Below, one piece after another: positions 9,936-20,033 of a stretch of DNA of 64,000 bases. Under the pieces are notes generated by a model. The model did no database searches, was not told where the DNA came from, and saw only the letters and a list, made by a program, of their open reading frames with translations. The position numbers and the translations under genes were made by a program. This DNA is from Rhynchopus sp. YZ270_cl-10 (Eukaryota; Euglenozoa; Diplonemea; Diplonemida; Diplonemidae): the NCBI GenBank assembly GCA_964035575.1, contig OZ037867.1:1426001-1490000 (forward strand), written 5' to 3'. How positions within the stretch are numbered: position 1 is the first letter of the stretch; each line of letters begins with the position of its first letter.

Positions 9936-10458
9936 GCTTCTGACACTGTTGCTTCCTGCAGTTGTTCCTCATCGAACAAAACAAATTTGGTTGGAAGAAA
10001 AGGTGACGGCCCTGGGGGCAATGGCTGCGAGTATCCTTGCCCCCTCCTCCCTCCTCCCCACATACATTCGCACCCACCCAACAGGTAAATGAGTCAGATT
10101 GTTCCTTCAACGGTGCTAAGGCATATCACAAAGGCTGTTACACTCGGGTATGCGTCTCGTGTACCTAACCCTTCACACAACACATCACTACAGCGAACGC
10201 AGGGGTGGTAGCAGATAGTGTACAAAGGCATTCTGCGCACAATGTTAACGCATTGTTTTTGCTTGCACGCAGCGTTATCAGAAACTGAGCATGAGCCAAC
10301 GGTAAATTTGTCCTCACACTTTTTCCTTTTGAATCATTCCCCTCCAATTATGTGCGCCACAGGGTAAGAGCCTAAATGGCTTCTTGAATGGCTGCGGTCA
10401 ACGAAAAAAGACACTGCAGTAGCTTAGTGAGGACAAATCAAGTGGCAGTTCGTTTTAG
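9936..10458. other. Intergenic DNA; nothing recognised
   Basis: No coding-like frame, RNA or repeat could be supported here. Confidence 0.4.
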
Positions 10459-10490
<32 letters not shown>

Positions 10491-13400
10491 GGTATTCACT
10501 CTCGTCTCTTCAGCGCTGCCGAGGCAGTGTGGCCGCTCTTTTTTGTTCTATCCAGAGTAAACCCGGGACCGTGTCCCAGCTGGTGCCGTTTTTCACATCT
10601 AGGACGTGCGGGTTGCCGTTTTACGGAGGTCACCTCCCCGTTTGCCACACAGGGTTTACAGACAGCACACCTCCCCCTCAGGGTGTGGCAGCATCGTTAA
10701 GGACACTGGCCTGACGACAAAAGTGGAAACCTTTTTTAGGTTCCCGTGATCAGCTGACATGCTGGTCGGTGTGTTCTCTTGATGTTTTCTTTTTTTGTTG
10801 GTATCCTCTTGTTGATATGAGTAATGTAAAAGTAAAAGCAAATAAAGCTAAAAGTTGTGTTCTCTTCAGTTCGTTACAGTTGGCCTCAGAAGGTCACTCA
10901 GAGTGTCATCAGACAATCCGGAGGACACCAAAAATTCCAGGACCACTGCTGGGTGTTGTGTGAGGAGTGTTCCCCACGAGGTGTTGCTGCACAGGTTGGC
11001 TCTTTTGTCGGTGAGCTTGGGGCATTGCTTCAGAAGGTGCTTCGCCGTCACATTCGCCTTTCCGCACGCCTTGCAGTTGGGGGTGTCGTTGTGGCTCCTG
11101 TCCGTGTACAGGAGGGGGTGTCGTCTTGTGCGCAGGAGTCTCATCTCACGCGCTCCCTTACGTGTCAGTCGTTGTGGGCGGAGTTGCGGGTGGCGGAGTT
11201 GTATCTTCGTCTTCGCTTTGGCGTCGGTGTGCTGGCACGCATATGCGCTGTCTTCGGTGGGTGTGACGGTGAGCTGCGCTGCCACCCTCTTGATCTGAGA
11301 GGCGGCCGTCATCATCGCTATGGGTTCCAGCTGTGGTACCATGGCGTTCGCGTGCCGCTTTGCCTCTTTGTCCGCAGCTTCGTTTCCAGGTAGGCCGATA
11401 TGGCTTGGGACGTACTGGAAGTCTACGCGTACTCCTTTGCGCGTGAGTGTGTGTATCGCACGCCATATGTCGTGCAGTGAATGCTCGACAGCCTTCTGTG
11501 GTCCTCCCTCTAGGGCGCGGATTGAGGACTGGCTGTCTGTGAGGATCGCCACTCTCGCGTGTTTGGTGGTAGTGGTGCGGTTTGCAAGGTCGGTGAGTGC
11601 CTCACGGATTGCCGTCTGCTCGGCTTGGTAGGCCACGCATCGCCTGCCTGCCCCCTTGCCGAAGACGTGGATCATGTTGTCGTCAGCGTCCGTCACTGCA
11701 CATCCCGCCCCGCCGATGTTCGTGTCGGACAGTGATCCGTCGGTGTACGTGCTGTAGTCGTACTGGGGTAGCTTGTCGAGGGCCTCCTGCGTTTTTTCCA
11801 GAGCTTCCTCTTTGGTTTGTTTAGAGTCCGCTCGGAGGACTCCTGGGATGGTGGGGTGCAGCGTAAGCTTATCCTGTACTTCCTCCCATTGCCAGGGGGG
11901 CACAGGGTAGTGGAGCGCAATGGTGCTCCGAGTTGTGTGCTGAGTGTACATCTTTGTTTCCTCAACGGTGTTCGTGGCTGCTCTAAGCCATGTAGTGTTG
12001 GAGTGTTTTTTGGTTGACTGCACGGCGGTGTACGCGGGCGAGTCATGTATGCGGTTGGCGCGCTCGTACAGCTTTGCTCCTTCCGCTTGTGCAATTTCAG
12101 CGATTGATCGTAGGTTCGCCTCCCAGAGAAGGTACTCCGTCGCTGTGGTGCGTAGACAGCCGGTGATCAGTCTGGCTGCGCCGTGGTGGAGGGTCTCAAG
12201 ATGGGTTCGGTTCTTCTTGAGCAGTGCGTGTCCCCACACTCCTATCCCGTAGGTGAGCACGGGCAGCACATATGTCATGTACACTTGTCGCATGGTGTCT
12301 GCTTCCGCACCCCAGTCCTCGCCTCCTAGTGCGTACAGTACGGAGAGTCGTTGTTTGTACTTTGTGCACACTGATTCCATGTGTTGTATCATGTTGCATT
12401 CGTCATCTATTAGGATGCCGAGGTACTGTGTCAGTCGGGTTGTAGGCACGCGTTTCCCATTGCTGTAGTGCACTGCGAATTGCTTGTCTCTGACGTTGTT
12501 GGGGTCTTTCTTGGTGGTGAAGGCTAGGAGGTTCGTTTTGTCGTCGTCGGTGGAGATTCGGAGGCCCATTGGGGGGAGTTCACGTTCAAGTACTTCGATA
12601 GCCTTTTGTGCGGATAAAGCGGCTTCGTCGGTGTTGTTGCCAATGCACAGGATTGCGAGGTCGTCGGCGTACATGCACACATGTCCGTCCACGCACTCTA
12701 GGGTTTTCGCCAGGTTTGCCATGACTACGTTGAAGAGTAGGGGGGAGAGCACTGTGCCTTGGGGTACTCCCTCCTCCATGTCGTAGAACTCGCTGACGTG
12801 ACCTGCCACGGTCGCCGCTGCTCGTCTGTTGCTGAGGTATGCACCAATCCATTTCTGGTACGTGAGTGGGAAGTCGTGCAGGTGTTGTAGGATGGCACTG
12901 CGTTTGAGGCGGTCGTACGCCTTCTCTAGGTCGACTTTGAGGAGGATTGCACTGCGTCCTTCCTCTACTGTGTCCTTGGCCAGTTGCGTTACCAGTGCGA
13001 TGCTGTCGATCGTGGATCTCTTTTTCCTGAAACCTGCTTGGGCCTTGTGGAGGTTAGGGAACTGCTCATCAGGGTCTTCCATGAGCTGGTGTAGGCGGTG
13101 TCCGATCATGCGCTCGAGCACCTTGCTCACTGTACTCGTCAGTGCAATTGGTCTGTACGAAGCAGGGAGGTGGTCCGGTTTCGAAGGCTTGTGGATGGGC
13201 ATCAGTAGAGAAGTCGTCCATTCCAGTTTTTGTATTGATGGATGCAAAAAGGATGAGACCTGAGGGCGATACTGAGTGTAGTCAGTTTTGTGTTCAGCTC
13301 TCCGTTTTGTTCTTGAAATATACTTCATTTTTTTGAGCAGAACTGGTACTCCAGAAAAAAAAAATCCCAAGTACGCAACAACTACGCAACAAGTACGCAA
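10459..13400 (-). mobile_element. 5'-truncated LINE (RT plus RNase H) with poly(A) tail
   Basis: The complement of 13400-10866 encodes a single open frame of up to 844 residues. After an N-terminal stretch made from flanking repeat it contains a full RT domain: SYRPIALTSTVSKVLERMI, QAGFRKKRSTIDS, KVDLEKAYDRL, GVPQGTVLSPLLFN, MYADDLAIL and YLGILID. RNase H follows with its acidic residues (STYTDGS, AEQTAIREAL, ILTDSQSS, GNEAADKEAK and a VPSHIG block). A Cys/His knuckle comes next (CKACGKANVTAKHLLKQC). A run of T at about 10459-10486 on the + strand is the poly(A) tail, giving a 3' UTR of about 380 bp. The APE endonuclease is missing, which fits 5' truncation on insertion. Domain order fits the I/ingi-type superfamily. 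The open frame implies a recent insertion. Confidence 0.88.
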
Positions 13401-13419
13401 AATGTACGCAAAATGGGGG
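13369..13419. repeat. 11-bp tandem repeat, left flank
   Basis: Four units of TACGCAACAAG or TACGCAAAATG. The same block recurs at 14413-14465 on the far side of the TIR element between them, so the pair forms a ~50-bp direct repeat around it. Confidence 0.7.
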
Positions 13420-13610
13420 TGGGCTTCATTTTTACTTTGTGGGTATTTTTTTGGGTTTTTTTGGTTTTAGGGTTCCAGAAGCCAGTTTGTGCACAACATT
13501 GACCCCAAAAGTGCAGAAATCACCTGAAAGTGGCAAAAAGCAAAAAAAAAAGCATGTTTTGCGGGGGGAAAAATTCCAAAGTTTTTTGCAGGGATGACCA
13601 CCGCATAGGC

Positions 13611-14030
13611 TGTACTGTACTGTACTGTACTGTACTGTACTGTACTGTACTGTACTGTACTGTACTGTACTGTACTGTACTGTACTGTACTGTACTGTAC
13701 TGTACTGTACTGTACTGTACTGTACTGTACTGTACTGTACTGTACTGTACTGTACTGTACTGTACTGTACTGTACTGTACTGTACTGTACTGTACTGTAC
13801 TGTACTGTACTGTACTGTACTGTACTGTACTGTACTGTACTGTACTGTACTGTACTGTACTGTACTGTACTGTACTGTACTGTACTGTACTGTACTGTAC
13901 TGTACTGTACTGTACTGTACTGTACTGTACTGTACTGTACTGTACTGTACTGTACTGTACTGTACTGTACTGTACTGTACTGTACTGTACTGTACTGTAC
14001 TGTACTGTACTGTACTGTACTGTACTGTAC
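13611..14030. repeat. (TGTAC)84 satellite
   Basis: A perfect 5-bp tandem array of 420 bp without a visible interruption, so it is either very young or homogenised. Restriction-like GTAC palindromes recur every 5 bp. Confidence 0.97.
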
Positions 14031-14245
14031 TGTGTACTGTGTACTGTGTACTGTGTACTGTGTACTGTGTACTGTGTACTGTGTACTGTGTACTGTGTAC
14101 TGTGTACTGTGTACTGTGTACTGTGTACTGTGTACTGTGTACTGTGTACTGTGTACTGTGTACTGTGTACTGTGTACTGTGTACTGTGTACTGTGTACTG
14201 TGTACTGTGTACTGTGTACTGTGTACTGTGTACTGTGTACTGTAC
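14031..14245. repeat. (TGTGTAC)30 satellite
   Basis: A perfect 7-bp array that continues directly from the 5-bp array. The monomer is the pentamer with one extra TG. It joins module A through GAAAATTGATCAAAAACGAG. Confidence 0.97.
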
Positions 14246-14465
14246 GAAAATTGATCAAAAACGAGAACTTGTCCATTTCGGCAAATTGACCCCACCACTG
14301 GCCGGACGGATTCCGAAATTGCAAATGCCGGTGTTTAAAAGCTTCACCAGCGAGGATTTTTTTCAAAAAAAAAAAATACCCACAAAATGAAAATGAAGCC
14401 CCGTGCTTTCACGAAGTACGCAAGAACTACGCAACAAGTACGCAACAAGTACGCAAAATGGGGTT

Positions 14466-14830
14466 ATCAGGAGCACCAAGAACCCTTTTTTTCTGTTTTT
14501 TATACACTTCCCTAATGCTTTCAAATTTTATTTGAAAGTATATGAATTTGTGTTTTTTGTTTTGGCATATAGTCTCAAGACGCAAGAAGGGAGACACCCA
14601 CACTCTTGTCATCTCTCTTCTTCGTGATCAAGAGCAACCTTCTTCCTTTTTACCTCCCGTGCATCGTTATTGTACTACTGTTCTGGCTTGTTCCGTTCGC
14701 TGTCTTTTTATCAGTTCTGTTTTGTTTGATAACCTATCCCCAAAACCACATGGTTCTTTCTGGTGTTTTTGGGGTGCTTTTTTTTTTTTTTTGTTTCGAG
14801 GTGTGCATAATGTGACATTATCCTTCACAT
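14466..14830. other. Intergenic DNA; no gene seen
   Basis: T-rich DNA with short open frames of low-complexity hydrophobic composition. Nothing supports coding. Confidence 0.4.
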
Positions 14831-14852
14831 AGGTGACTAAGCACAGGCTTAT
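14831..14852 (+). ncRNA. Conserved RNA hairpin, truncated copy 3
   Basis: AGGTGACTAAGCACAGGCTTA is present, but the 3' outer strand (GTCATCT) is absent. A complete copy follows 55 nt downstream. Confidence 0.4.
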
Positions 14853-14905
14853 TTTTGGCTTTCGTACATTATTTCTTATTTCAGGTACAACAGACGGGAA
14901 CATTT

Positions 14906-14938
14906 AGGTGACTAAGCACGAGAGGCTTAGGGTCATCT
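14906..14938 (+). ncRNA. Conserved RNA hairpin, copy 4 (best formed)
   Basis: AGGTGAC/GTCATCT forms seven pairs including one G-T, and TAAGC/GCTTA forms five more. The loop is ACGAGAG and two unpaired G lie on the 3' side. GATAAACC and a pyrimidine tract follow. It lies about 420 nt upstream of the first ankyrin-array gene. Confidence 0.6.
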
Positions 14939-15356
14939 GATAAACCTTTCAATTTTTATTGATCCCTCCTGCTATGTTGAAATACTCATTTCGGGTACTT
15001 TTTCTATGGCGGAAAACAACATCTAAGACAAGAAGTGTGTCACAGAGACACAACAACGGTTCCAATGACGACTCGCTTAGAGAGCACAATACTACATATG
15101 CCCCTCTTTCCAGAGGGTGTATGTAGAGAGGGGGTCACATGCATGTAAAGAAGAGAAACGAAAATAGAACGAGATGCGGTTTTTCGATTTTGATTGTTAT
15201 ATTTCCCCCAGCGAATTCACTCTAACGCACAGCAAGCCTCGTGCTGCTGTATAATGTCTGACGATCAAAATTGGTATTTTCATCCAAAAGTTGCAAACTG
15301 TCACCTGCTGCTCTCTCCCTCACCCACGTAGACCTCAACACTTTGCGCAACACACA

Positions 15357-16354
15357 ATGCTGGTTTTCTTGAAACGTGCTGGATGCGACACCTTGAGCTT
15401 GGAGGTCGAGGAGACAAGCACTGTCGCCAGCGTTGTGGAGGCAGCAGCGCGTGCTCTGGACACAGAGGCTGACTCTATTGTGCTGCGTTATGGTGCAGAC
15501 GCAGCACCGCTTCTCGAGGTGACGGCGTTGGAGGAGGGGTGCACGGTTGTGGTGGAGACGAGCCCACGGGTGGTGGCGGAGGCAGAGCTGAGGAGACGTG
15601 GCTGCGAGGTAAGCAAGAATGCTGTTTGTGATTTGGTCCTCTTTGGTGAGATGCGAGCCACACCACACGACAACATGGCAGAGCTTCTGCCTCTGTACAT
15701 CGAGACAAAGTGTGCTCCGCAGCAGGCCCTGTATACGGCTGCTGTTGGTGACGATGTGGCTAGCTGCGGCGTCTGATTGCGGAGGGTGCCGACATCAACA
15801 AGATGTGTGATCGGTACTACACCACAGCTTTGGTGTACGCAGCAATGGTGGGCTCCGTCGGGTGTGTGCGTCTGGCCGTGGAGGAGGGTGCTGACTTGAA
15901 TGCCACCATCGGACAGCAGCTCTACTCTGGGGGCTTCACTGCAGCCATATGTGCTGCGCAGGCAGGCTTTGCGGAGTGCCTGCAGGTGCTGATCGAGGCT
16001 GGGTGCGACCTTGCGATGGGTGGGGACTACTGCGACACGGCGCTCAGTATGGCTACCTGGCGCGGGCACGCAGACTGCATGCAGCTTCTTCTGGATGCAG
16101 GTGGTCACAAAGGCACTGTCTACGGATACAGCAATCGTACACTCCTCATGCTCGCTGCAAGTTCAGGTGACCCAGAGTGCCTTCGCATTGCGTTCAATGC
16201 AGAGACTCCCAACCTCACAAAGACCGATGATGACAATAAGACTGCAGAGGACATAGCACGCGAAGCAGGACACAGCAGTGCCTTCGCTGCCGCATTGGAA
16301 GCGTACAATGCCACGAAGCCGACGAAGAAGCGGAAGAGAGAGGACAGCGACTGA
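15357..16354 (+). pseudogene. Ubiquitin-like/ankyrin protein, copy 1, frameshifted
   Basis: This copy matches the four intact copies downstream but lacks one A at about 15764 (AGCTGCGGCG against AGCATGCGGCG). The frame therefore stops after ~139 residues and the ankyrin part continues in another frame from about 15770. Otherwise the N-terminal ubiquitin-like half and C-terminal ankyrin/NLS half are complete. It is either a recent pseudogene or a base-calling error. It is the first unit of the array and lacks the full upstream spacer found before the other copies. Confidence 0.8.
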
Positions 16355-16595
16355 TATCGTATCCGGTGTGGGGTTTCATGTTGTGAGTGTGCACAACCGT
16401 GTTCAGCTGAGTGTGCTTTTGTTGTGTAGTGACAGAACTATTGATCTAACAAGTCTTAACAACGTTTCTCTTGTTGTGCAGTGTGCGACGTCCGTAGAGA
16501 TGTTTTGCACTGTGCACCTTCCATTTGTTTCAAAGGGGCAGACAGCGGCAAAGGTTTTTGTTATGCATGTGAGGCATGTTCAAGTTTTCTCCCAT

Positions 16596-16655
16596 TACCG
16601 TCTTCGTAATAAAGTTGGACCTTTTTTACGGTCGAACATTTTTACGAAGACCGTA
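16596..16655. mobile_element. 60-bp hairpin insertion, copy 1
   Basis: TACCGTCTTCGTAA at the left pairs with TTACGAAGACCGTA at the right (one mismatch), with an inner pair GTTGGACC/GGTCGAAC. The same hairpin lies in the spacers at 21457 and 23262, but the spacer after copy 2 (~18420) lacks it. It starts and ends in TA, suggesting a small MITE-like insertion at a TA site. Confidence 0.6.
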
Positions 16656-17164
16656 GTTCTCTTTGTTTGTGTTGTGTACAAGTATTTATTCCTTTGCTGC
16701 TGTTTTTGATGTTTTTGATGCACATACGACGCAAGCACCCATTAGCCATCTATCCCTGGGGCTGCCCTGCCTTGTTGCATCAGTCAGCGTTACGTGGTTA
16801 TCCTTTTTCAGCTGATTAAGTAAAATCAGTCTTCGGACAGCGTTAAGCCATCCGTGAGTCGTGGATTTGTTGTACGACTGCACCAGGAGCATCGGCTCCC
16901 GGTAAAAAGCGAAGTTCCCTCTTATTCTTTAAGTTTTGTGTTTTCATTTGTTGATTCCGTAAATACACGCATTGTACCATACTGTCAAGTCCCAAGTTGG
17001 CCAACAGTCCGAAAGTCCCACCTTTTGTGCAGTCCAACATTGTAAGCACTAATGTGCAGCTGTACAATATGTGACGATCCAATTTGGTTCCAAAATTAGC
17101 AACTGTCGTCACCTGCTGCTCTCTCCCTCACCCACGTAGACCTCAACACTTTGCACAACACACA

Positions 17165-18163
17165 ATGCTGGTTTTCTTGCAACGTGCTGGATGCGAGACC
17201 TTGAGCTTGGAGGTCGAGGAGACAAGCACTGTCGCCAGCGTTGTGGAGGCAGCAGCGCGTGCTCTGGACACAGAGGCTGACTCTATTGTGCTGCGTTATG
17301 GTGCAGACGCAGCACCGCTTCTCGAGGTGACGGCGTTGGAGGAGGGGTGCACGGTTGTGGTGGAGACGAGCCCACGGGTGGTGGCGGAGGCAGAGCTGAG
17401 GAGACGTGGCTGCGAGGTAAGCAAGAATGCTGTTTGCGATTTGGTCCTCTTTGGTGAGATGCGCGCCACACCACACGACAACATGGCAGAGCTTCTGCCT
17501 CTGTACATCGAGACAAAGTGTGCTCCGCAGCAGGCCCTGTACGCGGCTGCTGTTGGTGACGATGTGACCAGCATGCGGCGTCTGATTGCGGAGGGTGCAG
17601 GTATCAACAAGATGTGTGATCGGTACTACACTACAGCTTTGGTGTACGCAGCAATGGTGGGCTCCGTCGGGTGTGTGCGTCTGGCCGTGGAGGAGGGTGC
17701 TGACTTGAATGCCACCATCAGGGGGCAGCTCTTCTCTGGGGGCTTCACTGCAGCCATATGTGCTGCGCAGGCAGGCTTTGCGGAGTGCCTGCAGGTGCTG
17801 ATTGAGGCTGGGTGCGACCTTGCGATGGGTGGGGACTACGGCGCCACGGCGCTCAGTATGGCTACCCGGCGCGGGCACGCAGACTGCATGCAGCTTCTTC
17901 TGGATGCAGGTAGTCACAAAGCCACTGTCTACGGAAACAGCAATCGTACACTCCTCATGCTCGCTGCAAGTTCAGGTGACCCAGAGTGCCTTCGCATTGC
18001 GTTCAATGCAGAGACTCCCAACCTAACAAAGACCGATGATGACAATGCAACTGCAGAGGACATAGCACGCGAAGCAGGACACAGCAATGCCTTCGCTGCC
18101 GCATTGGAAGCGTACAATGCCACGAAGCCGACGAAGAAGCGGAAGAGAGAGGACAGCGACTGA
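17165..18163 (+). CDS. Ubiquitin-like/ankyrin-repeat nuclear protein, copy 2
   Basis: 332 residues, no intron. Residues 1-~70 look like a ubiquitin-like fold (MLVFLQRAGCETLSLEVEE, ...VLRYGADAAPLLE). A linker (CEVSKNAVCDLVLFG) follows, then about five ankyrin repeats (ALYAAAVGDDVTSMRRLIAE, ALVYAAMVGSVGCVRLAVEE, AAICAAQAGFAECLQVLIEA, ALSMATRRGHADCMQLLLDA, LLMLAASSGDPECLRIAF). The tail TKPTKKRKREDSD is a basic nuclear-localisation-type signal. The ATG follows CAACACACA and lies downstream of CCCTCACCCACGTAG, a possible splice acceptor. Ankyrin repeats bind proteins, and the ubiquitin-like part suggests a link to ubiquitin signalling, but the target is unknown. It differs from neighbouring copies mainly at exposed ankyrin-loop positions. 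Confidence 0.85.
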   Translation: MLVFLQRAGCETLSLEVEETSTVASVVEAAARALDTEADSIVLRYGADAAPLLEVTALEEGCTVVVETSPRVVAEAELRRRGCEVSKNAVCDLVLFGEMRATPHDNMAELLPLYIETKCAPQQALYAAAVGDDVTSMRRLIAEGAGINKMCDRYYTTALVYAAMVGSVGCVRLAVEEGADLNATIRGQLFSGGFTAAICAAQAGFAECLQVLIEAGCDLAMGGDYGATALSMATRRGHADCMQLLLDAGSHKATVYGNSNRTLLMLAASSGDPECLRIAFNAETPNLTKTDDDNATAEDIAREAGHSNAFAAALEAYNATKPTKKRKREDSD

Positions 18164-18932
18164 TATTGTATCCGGTGTGGGGGTTTCATGTTGTGAATGT
18201 GCACAACCGTGTTTAGCTAAGTGTGATTTTGTTGTGGTATTTTGAACGAGAGACTTATTCATCTAACAAGTCTTAACAACGTTTCCCTTGTTGTGTAGTG
18301 TGCGATGTCCGTAGAGATGTTTTGCACTGTGCACCTTCCATTTGTTTCAAAGGGGTAGACAGCGGCAAAGGTTTTTTGTTATTGAACATGCATGGGATGC
18401 ATGTTCAAGTTTTCTCTCGAGTAATTCTCTTTGTTTGCTTTGCACGAGTATTTATTCCTTTGCTGCTGTTTTTGATGTTTTTGATGCACATACGACGCAA
18501 GCACCCATTAGCCATCTATCCCTGGGGCTGCCCTGCCTTGTTGCATCAGTCAGCGTTAAGTGGTTATCCTTTTTCAGCTGATTTTAAGCAAAATCAGTCT
18601 TCGGACAGCGTTAAGCCATCCGTGCGTCGTGGATTTGTTGTACGACTGCACCAGGAGCATCGGCTCCCGGTAAAAAGCGAAGTTCCCTCTTATTCTTTAA
18701 GTTTTGTGTTTTCATTTGTTGATTCCGTAAATACACACATTGTACCACACCGTCAAGTCCCAAGTTGGCCAACAGTCAGAAAGTTCCAACTTTTGTGCAG
18801 TCCAACATTGTAAGCACTAATGTACAGCTGTACAATATCTGACAATCCAATTTGGTTCCAAAATTAGCAACTGTCGTCACCTGCTGCTCTCTCCCTCACC
18901 CACGTAGACCTCAACACTTTGCACAACACACA

Positions 18933-19931
18933 ATGCTGGTTTTCTTGCAACGTGCTGGATGCGACACCTTGAGCTTGGAGGTCGAGGAGACAAGCACTGT
19001 CGCCAGCGTTGTGGAGGCAGCAGCGCGTGCTCTGGACACAGAGGCTGACTCTATTGTGCTGCGTTATGGTGCAGACGCAGCACCGCTTCTCGAGGTGACG
19101 GCGTTGGAGGAGGGGTGCACGGTTGTGGTGGAGACGAGCCCACGGGTGGTGGCGGAGGCAGAGCTGAGGAGACGTGGCTGCGAGGTAAGCAAGAATGCTG
19201 TTTGTGATTTGGTCCTCTTTGGTGAGATGCGAGCCACACCACACGACAACATGGCAGAGCTTCTGCCTCTGTACATTGAGACAAAGTGTGCTCCGCAGCA
19301 GGCCCTGTACGCGGCTGCGGTTGGTGACGATGTGACCAGCATGCGGCGTCTGATTGCGGAGGGTGCCAACATCAACGAGAGGTGTGATCAGTACTACACC
19401 ACAGCTTTGGTGTACGCAGCAATGGTGGGCTCCGTCGGGTGTGTGCGTCTGGCCGTGGAGGAGGGTGCTGACTTGAATGCCACCATCGGAGAGCAGCTCT
19501 TCTCTGGGGGCTTCACTGCAGCCATATGTGCTGCGCAGGCAGGCTCTGTGGAGTGCCTGCAGGTGCTGATCGAGGCTGGGTGCGACCTTGCGATGGGTGG
19601 GGATTACAGCGACACGGCGCTCAGTATCGCAGCCTGCCGCGGGCACGCAGACTGCATGCAGCTTCTTCTGGATGCAGGTGGTCACGAACCCGCCACCACC
19701 TTCGGAAACAAGCATACACTCCTGATGGCCGCCGCACGTTCAGGTGACCCAGAGTGCCTTCGCATTGCGTTCAATGCAGAGACTCCCAACCTCACAACGA
19801 CCGACCGTTCCGGTAAGACTGCAGAGGACATAGCACGCGAAGCAGGACACAGCAATGCCTTCGCTGCCGCATTGGAAGCGTACAATGCCACGAAGCCGAC
19901 GAAGAAGCGGAAGAGAGAGGACAGCGACTGA
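18933..19931 (+). CDS. Ubiquitin-like/ankyrin-repeat nuclear protein, copy 3 (mosaic)
   Basis: 332 residues, with the same architecture as copy 2: ubiquitin-like N-terminus, ankyrin repeats and KKRKREDSD tail. The first half carries the VSKNAVCD variant shared with copies 1 and 2. From about residue 150 it carries variants shared with copy 4 (GANINERCDQYY, GEQLFS, ALSIAACRGHADC, ATTFGNK, TTTDRSGKTAEDIA), and the C-terminal part also resembles copy 5. It is thus a recombinant of two sequence classes, as expected from unequal crossing-over or gene conversion in a tandem array. A 1.27-kb TIR element interrupts its 3' spacer. Confidence 0.85.
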   Translation: MLVFLQRAGCDTLSLEVEETSTVASVVEAAARALDTEADSIVLRYGADAAPLLEVTALEEGCTVVVETSPRVVAEAELRRRGCEVSKNAVCDLVLFGEMRATPHDNMAELLPLYIETKCAPQQALYAAAVGDDVTSMRRLIAEGANINERCDQYYTTALVYAAMVGSVGCVRLAVEEGADLNATIGEQLFSGGFTAAICAAQAGSVECLQVLIEAGCDLAMGGDYSDTALSIAACRGHADCMQLLLDAGGHEPATTFGNKHTLLMAAARSGDPECLRIAFNAETPNLTTTDRSGKTAEDIAREAGHSNAFAAALEAYNATKPTKKRKREDSD

Positions 19932-20033
19932 TATCGTATCCGGTGTGGGGTTTCATGTTGTGAATGTGCACAACCGTGTTCAGCTGAGTGTGCTTTTGTC
20001 GTGGTATTTTGAACGAGAGACTTATTGATCTAA

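Larger units (their letters stand above)
13421..14401. mobile_element. TIR element carrying TGTAC and TGTGTAC satellites and module A
   Basis: The inverted ends are GGCTTCATTTTTACTTTGTG at 13421-13441 and CACAAAATGAAAATGAAGCC at 14381-14400, continuing into A/T runs. The interior holds an 84-unit TGTAC array, a 30-unit TGTGTAC array, and module A (14255-14340). No protein is encoded: the long translations across this region are only the satellite read in each frame. Confidence 0.65.

Noticed and set aside
13432-14390. Long frames of repeated YCTVL or STVQY on both strands
   Set aside because: Products of the TGTAC and TGTGTAC arrays, open because the monomers lack stops.
18298-18813. Conserved 126-171-codon frame in each ankyrin spacer (MHIRRKHPLAIYPWG...)
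   Set aside because: Conservation is explained by duplication of the whole unit; copy 1 has indels that break it, and codon use is unlike host exons.
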